Positions 1 through 8,817 of a DNA stretch of 34,293 bases are shown here, in pieces. Under the pieces are notes generated by a model, which ran no database searches, was not told the DNA's origin, and saw only the letters and a list, made by a program, of their open reading frames with translations. Position 1 is the stretch's first letter; each line of letters starts with the position of its first letter. A program made the translations under genes and the position numbers. Source of the stretch: Draconibacterium orientale (lineage in GTDB: Bacteria; Bacteroidota; Bacteroidia; Bacteroidales; FEN-979). The stretch lies in contig DYQT01000010.1 in the NCBI GenBank assembly GCA_020719165.1, forward strand, positions 1-34,293, in the 5' to 3' direction.

Positions 1-483
1 GGTACCTGTTACCATTTTATAAGCGGCAATGCTCATTGCTGCCGGGAATGTATCGTTGGAGGATTGCGATTTGTTCACGTCATCGTTGGGATGGATCACG
101 GTTTTACCTTCCCCGCCCAGTATGCCGCCATGGAGCACATGCGCCCTGTTGGCGATCACCTCATTGAGGTTCATGTTTGTTTGCGTTCCTGAACCGGTTT
201 GCCAGATTACCAATGGAAACTGGTCATCGAGTTTACCTTCCAGAATTTCGTCGCATGCCATCACGATCAAATCTTTTTTCTCCGGCGAAAGCACCCCCAA
301 ATCGGCATTGACCATGGCTGCAGCTTTTTTCAACACAGCCATGCCCCTGATCATCTCTTTGGGCATAGAGCCGGGCTCCCCGATTTTAAAATTTGTCAAC
401 GACCGTTGCGTCTGGGCGCCCCAGTATTTGTCCATGGCAACCTCAATGGGGCCCATGGTGTCTTTTTCGATACGTGTTTTCAT
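1..483 (-). CDS. fumC: Fumarate hydratase class II, N-terminal part (cut by window edge)
   Basis: The minus strand from an ATG at 483 stays open to the window edge, giving 161 residues. It is absent from the ORF track because its stop lies outside. The protein starts [20 protein letters not shown] and contains YWGAQTQRS, the substrate-site motif [12 protein letters not shown] followed by NEVIANRA, and [19 protein letters not shown]. These are hallmarks of class II (iron-independent) fumarase, which interconverts fumarate and L-malate in the cytosolic TCA cycle. Aspartate ammonia-lyase, the closest relative, usually has a GGAGTS-type motif where this has WQTGSGTQT, so fumC is preferred. About two thirds of the usual ~460 residues, including the SS catalytic loop, lie outside. 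It is the last visible gene of the minus-strand run recX-prfB-arsC-fumC, 30 nt after the arsC-like stop. Confidence 0.93.
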   Translation of the reverse strand, partial: MKTRIEKDTMGPIEVAMDKYWGAQTQRSLTNFKIGEPGSMPKEMIRGMAVLKKAAAMVNADLGVLSPEKKDLIVMACDEILEGKLDDQFPLVIWQTGSGTQTNMNLNEVIANRAHVLHGGILGGEGKTVIHPNDDVNKSQSSNDTFPAAMSIAAYKMVTGT

Positions 484-513
484 GGCAGGTTATTTATGGT
501 TAAAAGTTGGAGA

Positions 514-858
514 TCATTTCAACAAGGGTGTAATATTTTCAACCGGATCGCCGATCACTGCTTTATATTTGCTTTCCACAACAGGCCGTTTCAGCAACTT
601 TGGGTTTTGAATAATCAACTTCACCAACTCATGATCTTCAAATTTTTTCCCAATCAGGTTTTGCTTGTAATATGCCTCCTGCTTCCGAATCACCTCTTCG
701 GGTTTAAGGTTGAGCTTTACCAGTAATTTTTCAAGTTCCTGCTCTTTCAAAGGGTTTTTAAGATACTCCACCACTTCAAAATCACATCCTGATTGCTGCA
801 GATACTGCAGACCGGCCCGGGATTTTTTACAGGATGGGTTGTGGTAGATTCGAAACAT
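514..858 (-). CDS. ArsC/Spx-family thioredoxin-fold reductase (arsenate reductase-like)
   Basis: This 114-residue protein matches the ArsC/Spx/YfgD family in length. The N-terminus IYHNPSCKKSRAG carries the family Cys (Cys10) in an HNPxCxxSR context, and KRPVV near residue 90 fits the conserved Arg-Pro that binds the oxyanion in ArsC enzymes. Proteins of this type reduce arsenate with glutathione/glutaredoxin or, in the Spx branch, act as thiol-based transcription regulators. There is one Cys at the active-site position and no CXXC, which fits the reductase-like branch. No other arsenic gene (arsR, arsB, acr3) is nearby, so a dedicated arsenic role is not supported and a housekeeping redox role is equally possible. 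It sits between prfB and fumC on the same strand. Its start is separated from the prfB stop only by a heptamer tandem repeat. Confidence 0.85.
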   Translation of the reverse strand: MFRIYHNPSCKKSRAGLQYLQQSGCDFEVVEYLKNPLKEQELEKLLVKLNLKPEEVIRKQEAYYKQNLIGKKFEDHELVKLIIQNPKLLKRPVVESKYKAVIGDPVENITPLLK

Positions 859-891
859 ATTTACGATTTACGATTTACGATTTACGATTTA
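859..891. repeat. Heptamer tandem repeat (ATTTACG x4 plus a partial unit)
   Basis: Four exact copies of the 7-bp unit ATTTACG plus a partial fifth (ATTTA) fill the whole gap between the arsC-like start and the prfB stop. The partial unit supplies the prfB TAA stop. A near-identical array (AATTACG x4) lies at 11324-11351, also directly after a stop codon. No function is known to me. Confidence 0.9.
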
Positions 892-1981
892 GCCTGCATT
901 TCCGTATTCCATCAGATAGGCTTTGATAAAGTCAGTGAGGTCACCATCGAGAACTGCCTGCGTGTCGGATGTTTCATGGCTTGTACGAAGGTCTTTGACC
1001 ATTTTGTAAGGATGCAGCACATAACTGCGGATTTGGCTGCCCCACTCGATTTTTTTCTTGCCACTTTCGATAACATTAATCTTTTCACGCTGTTTTCGCA
1101 GTTCAATTTCGTACAATTGTGACTTCAGGAGTTTCAGCGCTTTTTCGCGGTTCTGACCTTGAGAGCGGGTCTCCTGACATTCAATCACAATACCGGAGGG
1201 TTCATGTTTGAGCCTGACAGCAGTTTCAACTTTATTCACATTTTGACCTCCGGGGCCGCTGCTACGGAAGGTGTCCCAGCTGATGTCGGACGGGTTGATT
1301 TCGATGATGATGTCGTCGTTGATGATCGGGTAGGCATACACCGATGCAAAAGAGGTGTGGCGCTTGTGGTTGGAGTCGAAGGGAGAAAGCCTCACCAGCC
1401 GGTGAACACCATTTTCGCCTTTGAGATAACCGTAAGCATAATCACCATCAAATTCAAGGGTTACCGATTTGATTCCGGCTACATCACCCTCCTGATAATC
1501 GACTTCGGTAATTTTAAACTTGCTTCGTTCGGCATACCGGATGTACATGCGCATCAGCATTTCGGCCCAATCCTGCGATTCGGTGCCACCGGCACCCGAA
1601 TTGATCTGCACGATGGCGCCGAGTTTATCCTCTTCTCCACTCAGCATATTCCTGAATTCGAGATCTTCAACCAGGTACAGCGTGTCGCGATAATTGGTCT
1701 CGAGCTCCTGTTCGGTTCCTTCTCCCTGGATGTAAAAATCCCACATGACCATCAGGTCGTCGCGGCTTGCAAGGGCCTTCAGATATGCATCGGTCCATAG
1801 TTTTTTATCACGGATGGCCCGCAACGCCAATTCTGCCGTTTTGGGATTGTTCCAGAAATCTGCTGCTTGCGAGAGCTGTTCTTCTTCAGCTATTTGAGAA
1901 AGTTTTTTATCGATGTCAAAGGTACCTCCTCAAGACATCAAGTCTTGTCTGAAGGTCCTTCAATTGGTCTTGTGATACCAT
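889..1981 (-). CDS. prfB: Peptide chain release factor 2, expressed through a programmed +1 frameshift
   Basis: RF2 recognises UGA and UAA stops and releases the nascent peptide. The ORF track shows only the 313-residue downstream part. The true gene starts at the ATG at 1981 and reads [21 protein letters not shown] in the zero frame, meets an in-frame TGA at codon 22 (1918-1916), and continues in the +1 frame as [14 protein letters not shown]. The total is about 363 residues, the normal RF2 length. The body shows the peptidyl-hydrolysis motif [13 protein letters not shown], the SPF anticodon-like tripeptide in [15 protein letters not shown], and a normal RF2 C-terminus. Its ATG lies one nucleotide after the recX stop (TGACATG), so the two are likely translationally coupled. 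Regulation is autogenous: low RF2 promotes the frameshift at the internal stop. Confidence 0.97.
1915..1930 (-). promoter_or_regulatory. prfB programmed +1 frameshift site
   Basis: On the minus strand the sequence AGGAGG-TAC-CTT-TGA-C has all three classical elements: an internal Shine-Dalgarno-like AGGAGG at the usual spacing, the slippery CTT (Leu) codon, and a poor-context TGA followed by C. Skipping one base gives CTT-GAC and continues RF2. The strong internal SD stands out because initiation sites in this window mostly lack one. Confidence 0.96.
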
Positions 1982-1982
1982 G

Positions 1983-2495
1983 TCAGATTTTAAGTTCTTT
2001 AATTACTTTTGAGATCAGGTCAAATTCAAATCCCTTGCCAGAGACAAAAGTGAGAATTTTTTCGCGGACATTCAAATTTTTCCCGGTATTTATCTCAAAT
2101 TTTTTTTTGAGAACCAATTCCCGGATGGTTCTCAGGTAGTCATCATCTCCAATCTCCTCCATCGATTTTTGCACGAATTGCTCGGGGATATGCCGGCTTT
2201 TTAACTCATACCGGATTTTTGTCCGGCCCCATTTGTTGATATGAAATTTTCCGCGTACAAAAATGCGCGCAAACCTCTCTTCATCGATATATCCCTCCTC
2301 CTTTAACAGCGCAATGATACGGGTGATTCTGGAAGAAGAAACTTTCCATTGCAATAATTTTTTATCCACGTCGAAGGTGCATCGCTCCTGATAAGCACAA
2401 TAATGGTGAATCCTTGCAAGGATTACATCCTGTTCATGTTTCACTGAATTGTTTGTTTCTTTCTCTGACATGCAAAAAACATCAGCCAATTTCAA
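1983..2495 (-). CDS. recX: Regulatory protein RecX
   Basis: RecX proteins are small helical modulators that bind RecA filaments and limit recombinase activity. The 170-residue product is all-helical with three tandem three-helix modules. The second carries the family signature GYIDEERFARIFVRGKFHINKWG, followed by RTKIRYELKSRHIPEQF. The extreme C-terminus (KGFEFDLISKVIKEL) is the expected third module. Two starts are possible: the ATG at 2495 or the ATG at 2471 (MSEKETNN). Neither has a clear ribosome site and the first 8 residues look unconserved, so the shorter form is quite possible. The stop TGA is followed after one base by the prfB ATG, suggesting translational coupling. recA itself is not in the window. 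Confidence 0.88.
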   Translation of the reverse strand: MKLADVFCMSEKETNNSVKHEQDVILARIHHYCAYQERCTFDVDKKLLQWKVSSSRITRIIALLKEEGYIDEERFARIFVRGKFHINKWGRTKIRYELKSRHIPEQFVQKSMEEIGDDDYLRTIRELVLKKKFEINTGKNLNVREKILTFVSGKGFEFDLISKVIKELKI

Positions 2496-2603
2496 ATTTT
2501 ACGATTATCTTGGCCCATTGATTAAGCGGATGAGGGCAAAATTGATATTGTCAATTTTAACATGTAAAGGTAAGGCTAAAACATAAAAAAAACCACTTCT
2601 GAC

Positions 2604-4861
2604 ATGAAATATTTTATTATCATTTTTCTGACATTCATTTTTAAGACGATTTTGGCTTCAGAGCCGACATTCATAATCGGGGGGCAAGCATTTCCGGTTT
2701 CTGGTTTTCAAATAGTTATTTCAACACAACCCGGAGAGGTGGAATTGAAAGCTGCCGTTGAATTTCAGAAGTACCTCGGCTTAGTACGGGGATAACACTG
2801 CCCATTTCAGATGCATTTTCTGATAAGTTTCCATATTCTGTTATCATTACTTCGGCCAAACAAATACTGGTGTCTGCAGTAGCTAAAACTCCTGGCCCGG
2901 ATGGCTATGTCATCCAGATTCATCCTGGCAGCATCCTGATTGCCGGAGGTTCGCATAAGGGGACGCTTTACGGTGTTTATGAATTTTTGGAGAATTATTT
3001 GGGATGCCGGTTCTGGGCGCCAAACGCCGAATTTATCCCAAAGAAGGCTGAGATTATACTTCCGGTTGCAGATGTTGTTGACAATCCGGCATTTGGATGG
3101 CGTGAGGTGTACTATGCCGGAATGGATAACCAGGACTTTGCCGACAAGATGCGTACCGACCGTCATGCATGGAACGGAGGTGAGAACTGGGGTTTGTGGG
3201 TTCATACCATGTTTACCCTTGTCCCTCCTGAAGTGTACTTTGATGCACACCCGGAGTATTATGCGCTGATGGATGGAAAAAGGGCTAAAACACAACTTTG
3301 TCTCACCAATCCTGATGTACTCCAGATCGTTATCGATGCATTGAACGCAAAAATGAAAGAAAAACCTGAGGCAAAATACTGGTCGGTATCACAAATGGAC
3401 ACCTTTGGCGGTTGTGAATGTGATGGCTGTAAATATCTGAATGAACGCGAAGGATCAGCCTCCGGCTCTATGATCAGTTTTGTAAACCAGGTTGCGGCAG
3501 CCTTTCCCCAAAAGATAATTTCCACACTTGCCTATCAATATACCCGTAAGGCACCGGAATATATCAAACCGGCTTCCAACGTGAACATCATGCTTTGTAC
3601 CATTGAATGCGACCGGAGTAAACCCCTGGAAAGCGATACGACTCCTGGTTCTTTTACCGAAGATTTGCGAAACTGGTCGGCTATTGCCAACGACATCCTG
3701 GTGTGGGATTATGTAATCCAGTTTACCAACATGATCGGCCCGTTTCCGAATCTTCCGGTGTTGCAACCAAATATTCAACTATTTAAAAAATACCAGGTCG
3801 GCTCGGTATTTGAGCAGGGCTGTCGTGGCACTTACAGTGAAAACCAGGAGTTGCGGCAATACCTGCTCGCAAAATTGTTATGGAACCCCGGGCTGAATGT
3901 TGATTCGCTCACAAACCTGTTTCTTGAAGGTTATTATGGAAATGCAGGTTCAGCAATCGGGGAATATTTGCACAGCATGACGGATGCCCTGAAAAAATCG
4001 GGCAAAACCTTGTGGATTTATGGCAGCCCGATGCAGGAAACCGATGCCTTTCTGAGTCCGGAGGAGATCAGAAATTATACATTGCTGTTCAATAAGGCAG
4101 AACTTTCCGTAGCAGGCGATTCTACCTTGCAAGCCAGGGTGCGCAAGGCCAGGTTACCGCTTGATTATGCCATGATCGAAATATCAAAAAAGAACATTAC
4201 CGGCCCCGATGGGTTCATCGAACCTGCGGGAACAGGGTGGAAGGTTATGCCTGGCATGATTAACAGGGTGAATGAGTTTGTTGTACAAGCCGGCAAATCG
4301 GGTGTGAAAACAGTTCATGAACGGTTTTTACCTCCCGATGTTTATGGTCAGCAAACCATCGATTTTTTCAACAAAGCCTACACGCGGCATCTGGCAAAGG
4401 ACAAACCATATGCCCTCACTGCGCAGCCAGCAGCAAAATACAGCGCCGGAGGAGCCGGATCGCTTACCGACGGCAAACGTGGGTCGTCGAATTATTATGT
4501 TCTCTGGCAGGGCTTTGAGGAAAATGATTTTACAGCATTGGTTGACATGGAAAAACCTACGGAGATAAATTATGTGGGGGCGGAATTTTTGCAGGACCTT
4601 GCTTCCTGGATCTTTTATCCAGTGGAGGTGGTAATAAGTGTTTCAGATGACGGAATTAAATTCACAGAGGTGGCAGCCTTTGATTCGCTAGCGTGCCAGG
4701 ATCCGCTGTTGATAAGAGAAGTTGGCAAAATGATAAACCCGGTGACAGTCCGGTTTGTAAAATTTTATGCGCGCAATGCCGGAAAATGTCCCTCATGGCA
4801 TATCGGCCATGGTGGCAAGGCATGGCTGTTTGCCGATGAACTGATTGTTGACAGAAGATAG
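2604..4861 (+). CDS. Secreted DUF4838 protein, probable glycan-active, split by a frameshift
   Basis: Two ORF-track entries are one gene. The first (2604-2795) begins with a signal peptide (MKYFIIIFLTFIFKTILAS) and runs to EFQKYLG. The second continues one frame away as LSTGITLPISDAFSDKFPYS, then the intact body. A one-base loss near 2777-2784 explains the split, and the GTG at 2870 is not a genuine start. The body has an alpha/beta N-terminal domain resembling those preceding GH20/GH67 catalytic domains (GGSHKGTLYGVYEFLENYLG, CRFWAPNAEFIP), then the DUF4838 region (CLTNPDVLQIVIDAL, VSQMDTFGGCECDGC, VFEQGCRGTYSENQELRQYLL). The last ~130 residues look like a discoidin (F5/8C) carbohydrate-binding module. 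Enzymatic activity for DUF4838 is unproven. It converges on the GH38 gene, with 14 nt between the stops. If the frameshift is real, the gene is a pseudogene. Confidence 0.82.
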
Positions 4862-4875
4862 GATCTCTTTAACCT

Positions 4876-7800
4876 TTATTTTTGTTTTTCGAAAACATCA
4901 ACCTCCCTGAAATAGTAAGGCCCGTGGGCTGTGTTTTCACTTACCCACAGCAGGTAACGGTATTGTTTCGATTTTTCGGGCAACGGAATGATGGTATATA
5001 CTGCTTTACTGTCGCCCCAGATATCCTCAGGGGGAGCGATGGCAATGAAATTCCATCCTGATGTTGCGGGATCACCCACAACCGCGGGTTTTTTTTCGCC
5101 GGATGCGCCCCACAGCGAAAAGGATTGTCCGCCGCGCCGGGTGCTTTTCTCGGTGAAAATATGCATGCTGTCGAGTTCAATCTCCTGCTGCAGATCCAGT
5201 AAGATACGGCCCTCGCCTTTGTACGACCATTTGTCGTTGATGGAGTCGCCGGGCAGCAGGTCGTACATTCCGTCGTTGATCGAGGGAACATTCATCCCGC
5301 TGGCATATCCTGCCAAAGCAGAATCTGAATCGGTGAAATAATAGGATGCCGTAACACCATTGGGTTGATGCATGTCAGCATAGTCTTTCATGGTAAGCCG
5401 GGCAGGCAGCCGGGTCAGGTTACGATTGCTGTAAGCGGTTATTTTTGCTGCCTGAACCTGGTTGTCATCCACATAACTTTTTGCGAGGGTGAGCGTCATC
5501 TCCGGGCGCCCTGTGAAATCATCGTATAGGGGACTTACCGGTTGAACCTGATCGAAGGAGTTGTCGGCGACAGTGATCGCGAATATCTTAATGCTTTCAT
5601 TGTCTGGGAGTTGCAGGGTTTCGCTCGCCATGCCGGCTTCGAGTTTGTATTTGAACAGGTATGCATATTGGTAAGCAAGTGTTGTGGTATCGCGATGCAG
5701 ATGGGTTGCAAACCAGGCAACTTCATCACGTTTGATAAACCCTTTTTGCATTCCCGTCAAACGTCCGAATTTATCCCATATGCGGTTGTCAAATTGTCCG
5801 ATGTTGCCGCGATAGGCTCCAACCCGCAAGGTTGACTTGATATTCCCCACTTTGAATGTGCCGGATGTGTCGGTGAGCGCTGCGGCCAGGATATAAACGC
5901 TGTTGTAGTTTCCTGTTTTTGGCAGGCGTATTTTTTGACCCTTGCAGGCAATCACATTGTTTTTTCCATCCGCTTTCGGACCTAAATTGAATTGAATTCC
6001 ATCTACAGTGAGTGTTTCCGGAAACAGGGCGGCAGGAATACTGATGCCTTGCTGATCGAACTGTCCGTCTTTCCTGTTTTTGGCAAAGGTTACCACATCC
6101 TGATCATATACCAGAGGCAACTCGATGGAGGAGGGCGCTGATTGTTTTTCTGCAGGAGGTTCCAATTGGAGCGCAAAACTGCGCATGGTGAATCTCTTCA
6201 TATCGGTGAGCAACTTGCCGTTTTTGATGATAGCTTCCCCGATCAGCCGCTCCTGTCCATCCACCTCCCATGCTTTAATAATCTTGGATGCCAACGAAAC
6301 TTCAACATTCTGAATATCTTTCCCGATGAGTTCCTGCAGGCGGATCACCACCTCCTTACCGTTCTCTGCTTTTTTGATGGTGCGGATATCAACCTGAGGA
6401 GAGGATACACGGGCAAAGGAATAAACTTTTCCGAGGAAACCCGGATGCTGTGATGTCTGGAAAATCCTGAATGGTTGATTCAAGCCTCTTCCCTGCCATT
6501 CAGAAAGAGCGGTGCGCCAATCTCCTTTGTGGCTGTAAATGCCAAAGGTAACCTCGTGGATTCCCCAATCCTGGGTAGCCTGATCGTGGAAGAAATTGGT
6601 GGTGGGGGTAAATAGCAGTGTAAGCCGTATGGTTTTATCGTTTGGCTTGTCGGAACCGAATTTGCAGTCTTCAAAAATAGTGACCCCGTAATTGCCCGAT
6701 TTATCGGTGAGATCGATCCATTCGCGTGAAGGAACTTCATACTTTTTTTCATTGTTATTGCCCCGCTCGATCGTTCCAAAACCGAGATTATAGGTTGCCA
6801 TTTCATTGGCGGCAGTCAGCGGAAACGAAGCTTTCAGGCATACTCCGCTCGATTGCCAGTTGATGGTATTGCGAACGATCAGATTCTCTTTCCCGGCAAC
6901 AAGTTGAATATACTGGGTAAACACAGAATTCATTGCGTTGCGTTCAATTTTAACTGTCGCACGTACCGGCCCGTTTTCGAGAACAGTAATTTTTGCAGGT
7001 CCTTTGACGTATGCGAAGGGTGGTTTTTTGCGATCGTTCCAATCCATATTCCAGGCTGGCCAGTATTCCGGATGCTCTTTTTGGAATTCAAGCCGCATCG
7101 GACCAGAAAGCAACTCTTTGCCCAGTTTTTTATCGATGATGCTTGAAATGTCGCCTGAGGTGTTGATGGTAACCTTCAGGAATTCATTGTCAATGATATT
7201 GTTGGAGGCCGAAAGGGTTGATTTTCTCGGTGTTGATTTTTCGGTTGGACGAACATCGTAACAGGCCAGTCCAAACGAGGGAACGGTGCAGAGAAACAGG
7301 ATCCGGATTCTTTCTTTCGAGATGCGTAAAACCTGAACCGGCAGCTCAGTTTCGGATGAATCAAATACCTGCACTGCATCCGGCGCGCCCCCGGGAAAAG
7401 AAATTTCAGCTTCTGCTATATCTTTTCGGCTGATAGCCAGAGGATTGTAAACTACCAGGGTTATTCCTTTTCCCCGTGTATCCATCGCGCGGATAACTGC
7501 CCCGGCTGAACTTTCAAGACCTGCCGCGAACTTGTTAAGAGCCAGCACTTCATCATTCCACGCATATTCATAGGCTTTTGGGATCGACGTTCCGGGAAGA
7601 ATGTCGTGCATCTGGCTGCCCAGAACAAGCCACCAGGCTTCATGGAGCGAGCGGTGCTGGTATTTGATTCCACCGAGCCAATCGGCCATCACGGCTAATG
7701 GTTCGGCGGCTAAGGCAAGCTGCTCGTTTTTTCGATTCCAGCGTTTCATATAGGCCTGTGAGGTAAGTGACCCTGATGAGTGTTCTGTAAGAAGGAGGTC

Positions 7801-8742
7801 TCCAGAGTACGATGGCAGACGATTTTTTTGCTCCGTGGTGAGGTCGCGGAACAGCTGGTCTGATGAGCTTAGATAGACATTGATTTTTCTGTCGGGCTGG
7901 TCAATACTGCCAACAGCGTTTTTAACATCCTCCTCGCGCGGTGCTCCGCCTACATCACCTACTCCATAATACCGGTAGTCGGCGAAAACACCATACTTCT
8001 TGCCATTTTCCATTACCCGGTTAACCCAATAGGTTGTGGTGTCAAGTCTTTTTTTTATCTCACCGCCATAATCTGTGGCATTCAAGGCGGAGATGATGCC
8101 AATGCCGTCGGGTCCGATCCAGTTGCCAATGTTGAACGGAATACCTGCAGCTGATCCCCAGGAGAGCTTTTGGGTGGAAAAACCTTTTAATCCCGCGTGG
8201 GCCAATACCGAAGGAATATGTGCCTGGAATCCAAAACAGTCGGGCAGCAGAAAATCGACACTCTCTTTGCCGAATTCAGATCTGAAATAGCCATTGCCAT
8301 AAAGCACCTGACGCATTATCGCCTCCGGGGCCGGGATATTGGCATCGCATTCATCCACCGACGAACCTCCCACATTCCACCTTCCCTGGGATACATATTT
8401 TTTTAGTTTCTCAAACTTTTCAGGATAGTATTCCTTCATCATCTTATACCTGCGTGCCCCCGAGAAGGTAAAAATATAGGGTTGATATTTTTCTAACCGC
8501 TGAAAATTGTCATCCATGGTGTTTTTCAGGAATTCATTGATCGTTGTTTCATAGTCCCACCGCCATTCGGTATCCAGATGTGCATAACCAACCGTGTAAA
8601 GCACCGGGTCTTTCGAAAGATCATATTTCGGGATTGCCGGTAAAGTTGCATCCTGCTGTGCATTTGCAACATTCATGAACAGGACGAACAGCAGCGCAGC
8701 TGAAAGGGAACAAATTCGCATCATGACAATTGTTTTTTCCAT
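4876..8742 (-). CDS. Secreted GH38 alpha-mannosidase with C-terminal accessory domains
   Basis: GH38 enzymes are retaining alpha-mannosidases that need a divalent metal. From the ATG at 8742 the protein has 1288 residues and a signal peptide (MMRICSLSAALLFVLFMNVANA, cut near residue 28). The ORF-track start at 8772 is a TTG and is unlikely. The metal-site motif AHLDTEWRW (His55, Asp57) and LLPDCFGF, with Asp168 as the probable nucleophile, are present. A helical middle domain (about 340-420) and the beta-rich C-terminal half of GH38 (about 510-730) follow. Beyond the usual family length there is a jelly-roll-like segment and a final ~120 residues (GEGRILLDLQQEIELDSMHI to FREVDVFEKQK) resembling a discoidin-type binding domain. 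The first domain is typical of mannosidases, but specificity (N-glycan, mannan) cannot be read from sequence. It is divergent from the TlpA gene and convergent with the DUF4838 gene. Confidence 0.9.
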   Translation of the reverse strand: MEKTIVMMRICSLSAALLFVLFMNVANAQQDATLPAIPKYDLSKDPVLYTVGYAHLDTEWRWDYETTINEFLKNTMDDNFQRLEKYQPYIFTFSGARRYKMMKEYYPEKFEKLKKYVSQGRWNVGGSSVDECDANIPAPEAIMRQVLYGNGYFRSEFGKESVDFLLPDCFGFQAHIPSVLAHAGLKGFSTQKLSWGSAAGIPFNIGNWIGPDGIGIISALNATDYGGEIKKRLDTTTYWVNRVMENGKKYGVFADYRYYGVGDVGGAPREEDVKNAVGSIDQPDRKINVYLSSSDQLFRDLTTEQKNRLPSYSGDLLLTEHSSGSLTSQAYMKRWNRKNEQLALAAEPLAVMADWLGGIKYQHRSLHEAWWLVLGSQMHDILPGTSIPKAYEYAWNDEVLALNKFAAGLESSAGAVIRAMDTRGKGITLVVYNPLAISRKDIAEAEISFPGGAPDAVQVFDSSETELPVQVLRISKERIRILFLCTVPSFGLACYDVRPTEKSTPRKSTLSASNNIIDNEFLKVTINTSGDISSIIDKKLGKELLSGPMRLEFQKEHPEYWPAWNMDWNDRKKPPFAYVKGPAKITVLENGPVRATVKIERNAMNSVFTQYIQLVAGKENLIVRNTINWQSSGVCLKASFPLTAANEMATYNLGFGTIERGNNNEKKYEVPSREWIDLTDKSGNYGVTIFEDCKFGSDKPNDKTIRLTLLFTPTTNFFHDQATQDWGIHEVTFGIYSHKGDWRTALSEWQGRGLNQPFRIFQTSQHPGFLGKVYSFARVSSPQVDIRTIKKAENGKEVVIRLQELIGKDIQNVEVSLASKIIKAWEVDGQERLIGEAIIKNGKLLTDMKRFTMRSFALQLEPPAEKQSAPSSIELPLVYDQDVVTFAKNRKDGQFDQQGISIPAALFPETLTVDGIQFNLGPKADGKNNVIACKGQKIRLPKTGNYNSVYILAAALTDTSGTFKVGNIKSTLRVGAYRGNIGQFDNRIWDKFGRLTGMQKGFIKRDEVAWFATHLHRDTTTLAYQYAYLFKYKLEAGMASETLQLPDNESIKIFAITVADNSFDQVQPVSPLYDDFTGRPEMTLTLAKSYVDDNQVQAAKITAYSNRNLTRLPARLTMKDYADMHQPNGVTASYYFTDSDSALAGYASGMNVPSINDGMYDLLPGDSINDKWSYKGEGRILLDLQQEIELDSMHIFTEKSTRRGGQSFSLWGASGEKKPAVVGDPATSGWNFIAIAPPEDIWGDSKAVYTIIPLPEKSKQYRYLLWVSENTAHGPYYFREVDVFEKQK

Positions 8743-8760
8743 GTAAAAGTAGAGATTTAT

Positions 8761-8787
8761 TTTGTTTCGCAAAAAGCGTTACTTTTG
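8761..8787 (+). promoter_or_regulatory. Probable sigma-ABfr promoter for the first TlpA gene
   Basis: TACTTTTG (8780-8787) matches the Bacteroidetes -7 consensus TAnnTTTG. A TTTG at 8761-8764 could be the -33 element, but the 15-nt gap is shorter than usual. The -7 element overlaps the ORF-track TTG start at 8785, which argues for the ATG at 8818 as the true start. Confidence 0.45.
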
Positions 8788-8817
8788 TACAAACAAACCT
8801 TAAAAGAAAAGTATTTT

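Noticed and set aside
29-726. Two plus-strand ORFs over the fumC and arsC-like genes
   Set aside because: Both are antisense to clearly recognised proteins on the minus strand.
514-858. Arsenic-resistance locus
   Set aside because: Only a single ArsC/Spx-like gene is present, in a housekeeping run, without arsR, pump or ACR3 genes.
1159-1800. 213-residue plus-strand ORF opposite prfB
   Set aside because: Antisense to the RF2 GGQ region, with no start signals or family resemblance.
2770-2800. Programmed -1 frameshift in the DUF4838 gene
   Set aside because: The junction (CTCGGCTTAGTACGGGG) has no slippery heptamer and I know no precedent for recoding in this family; mutation or sequence error is simpler.
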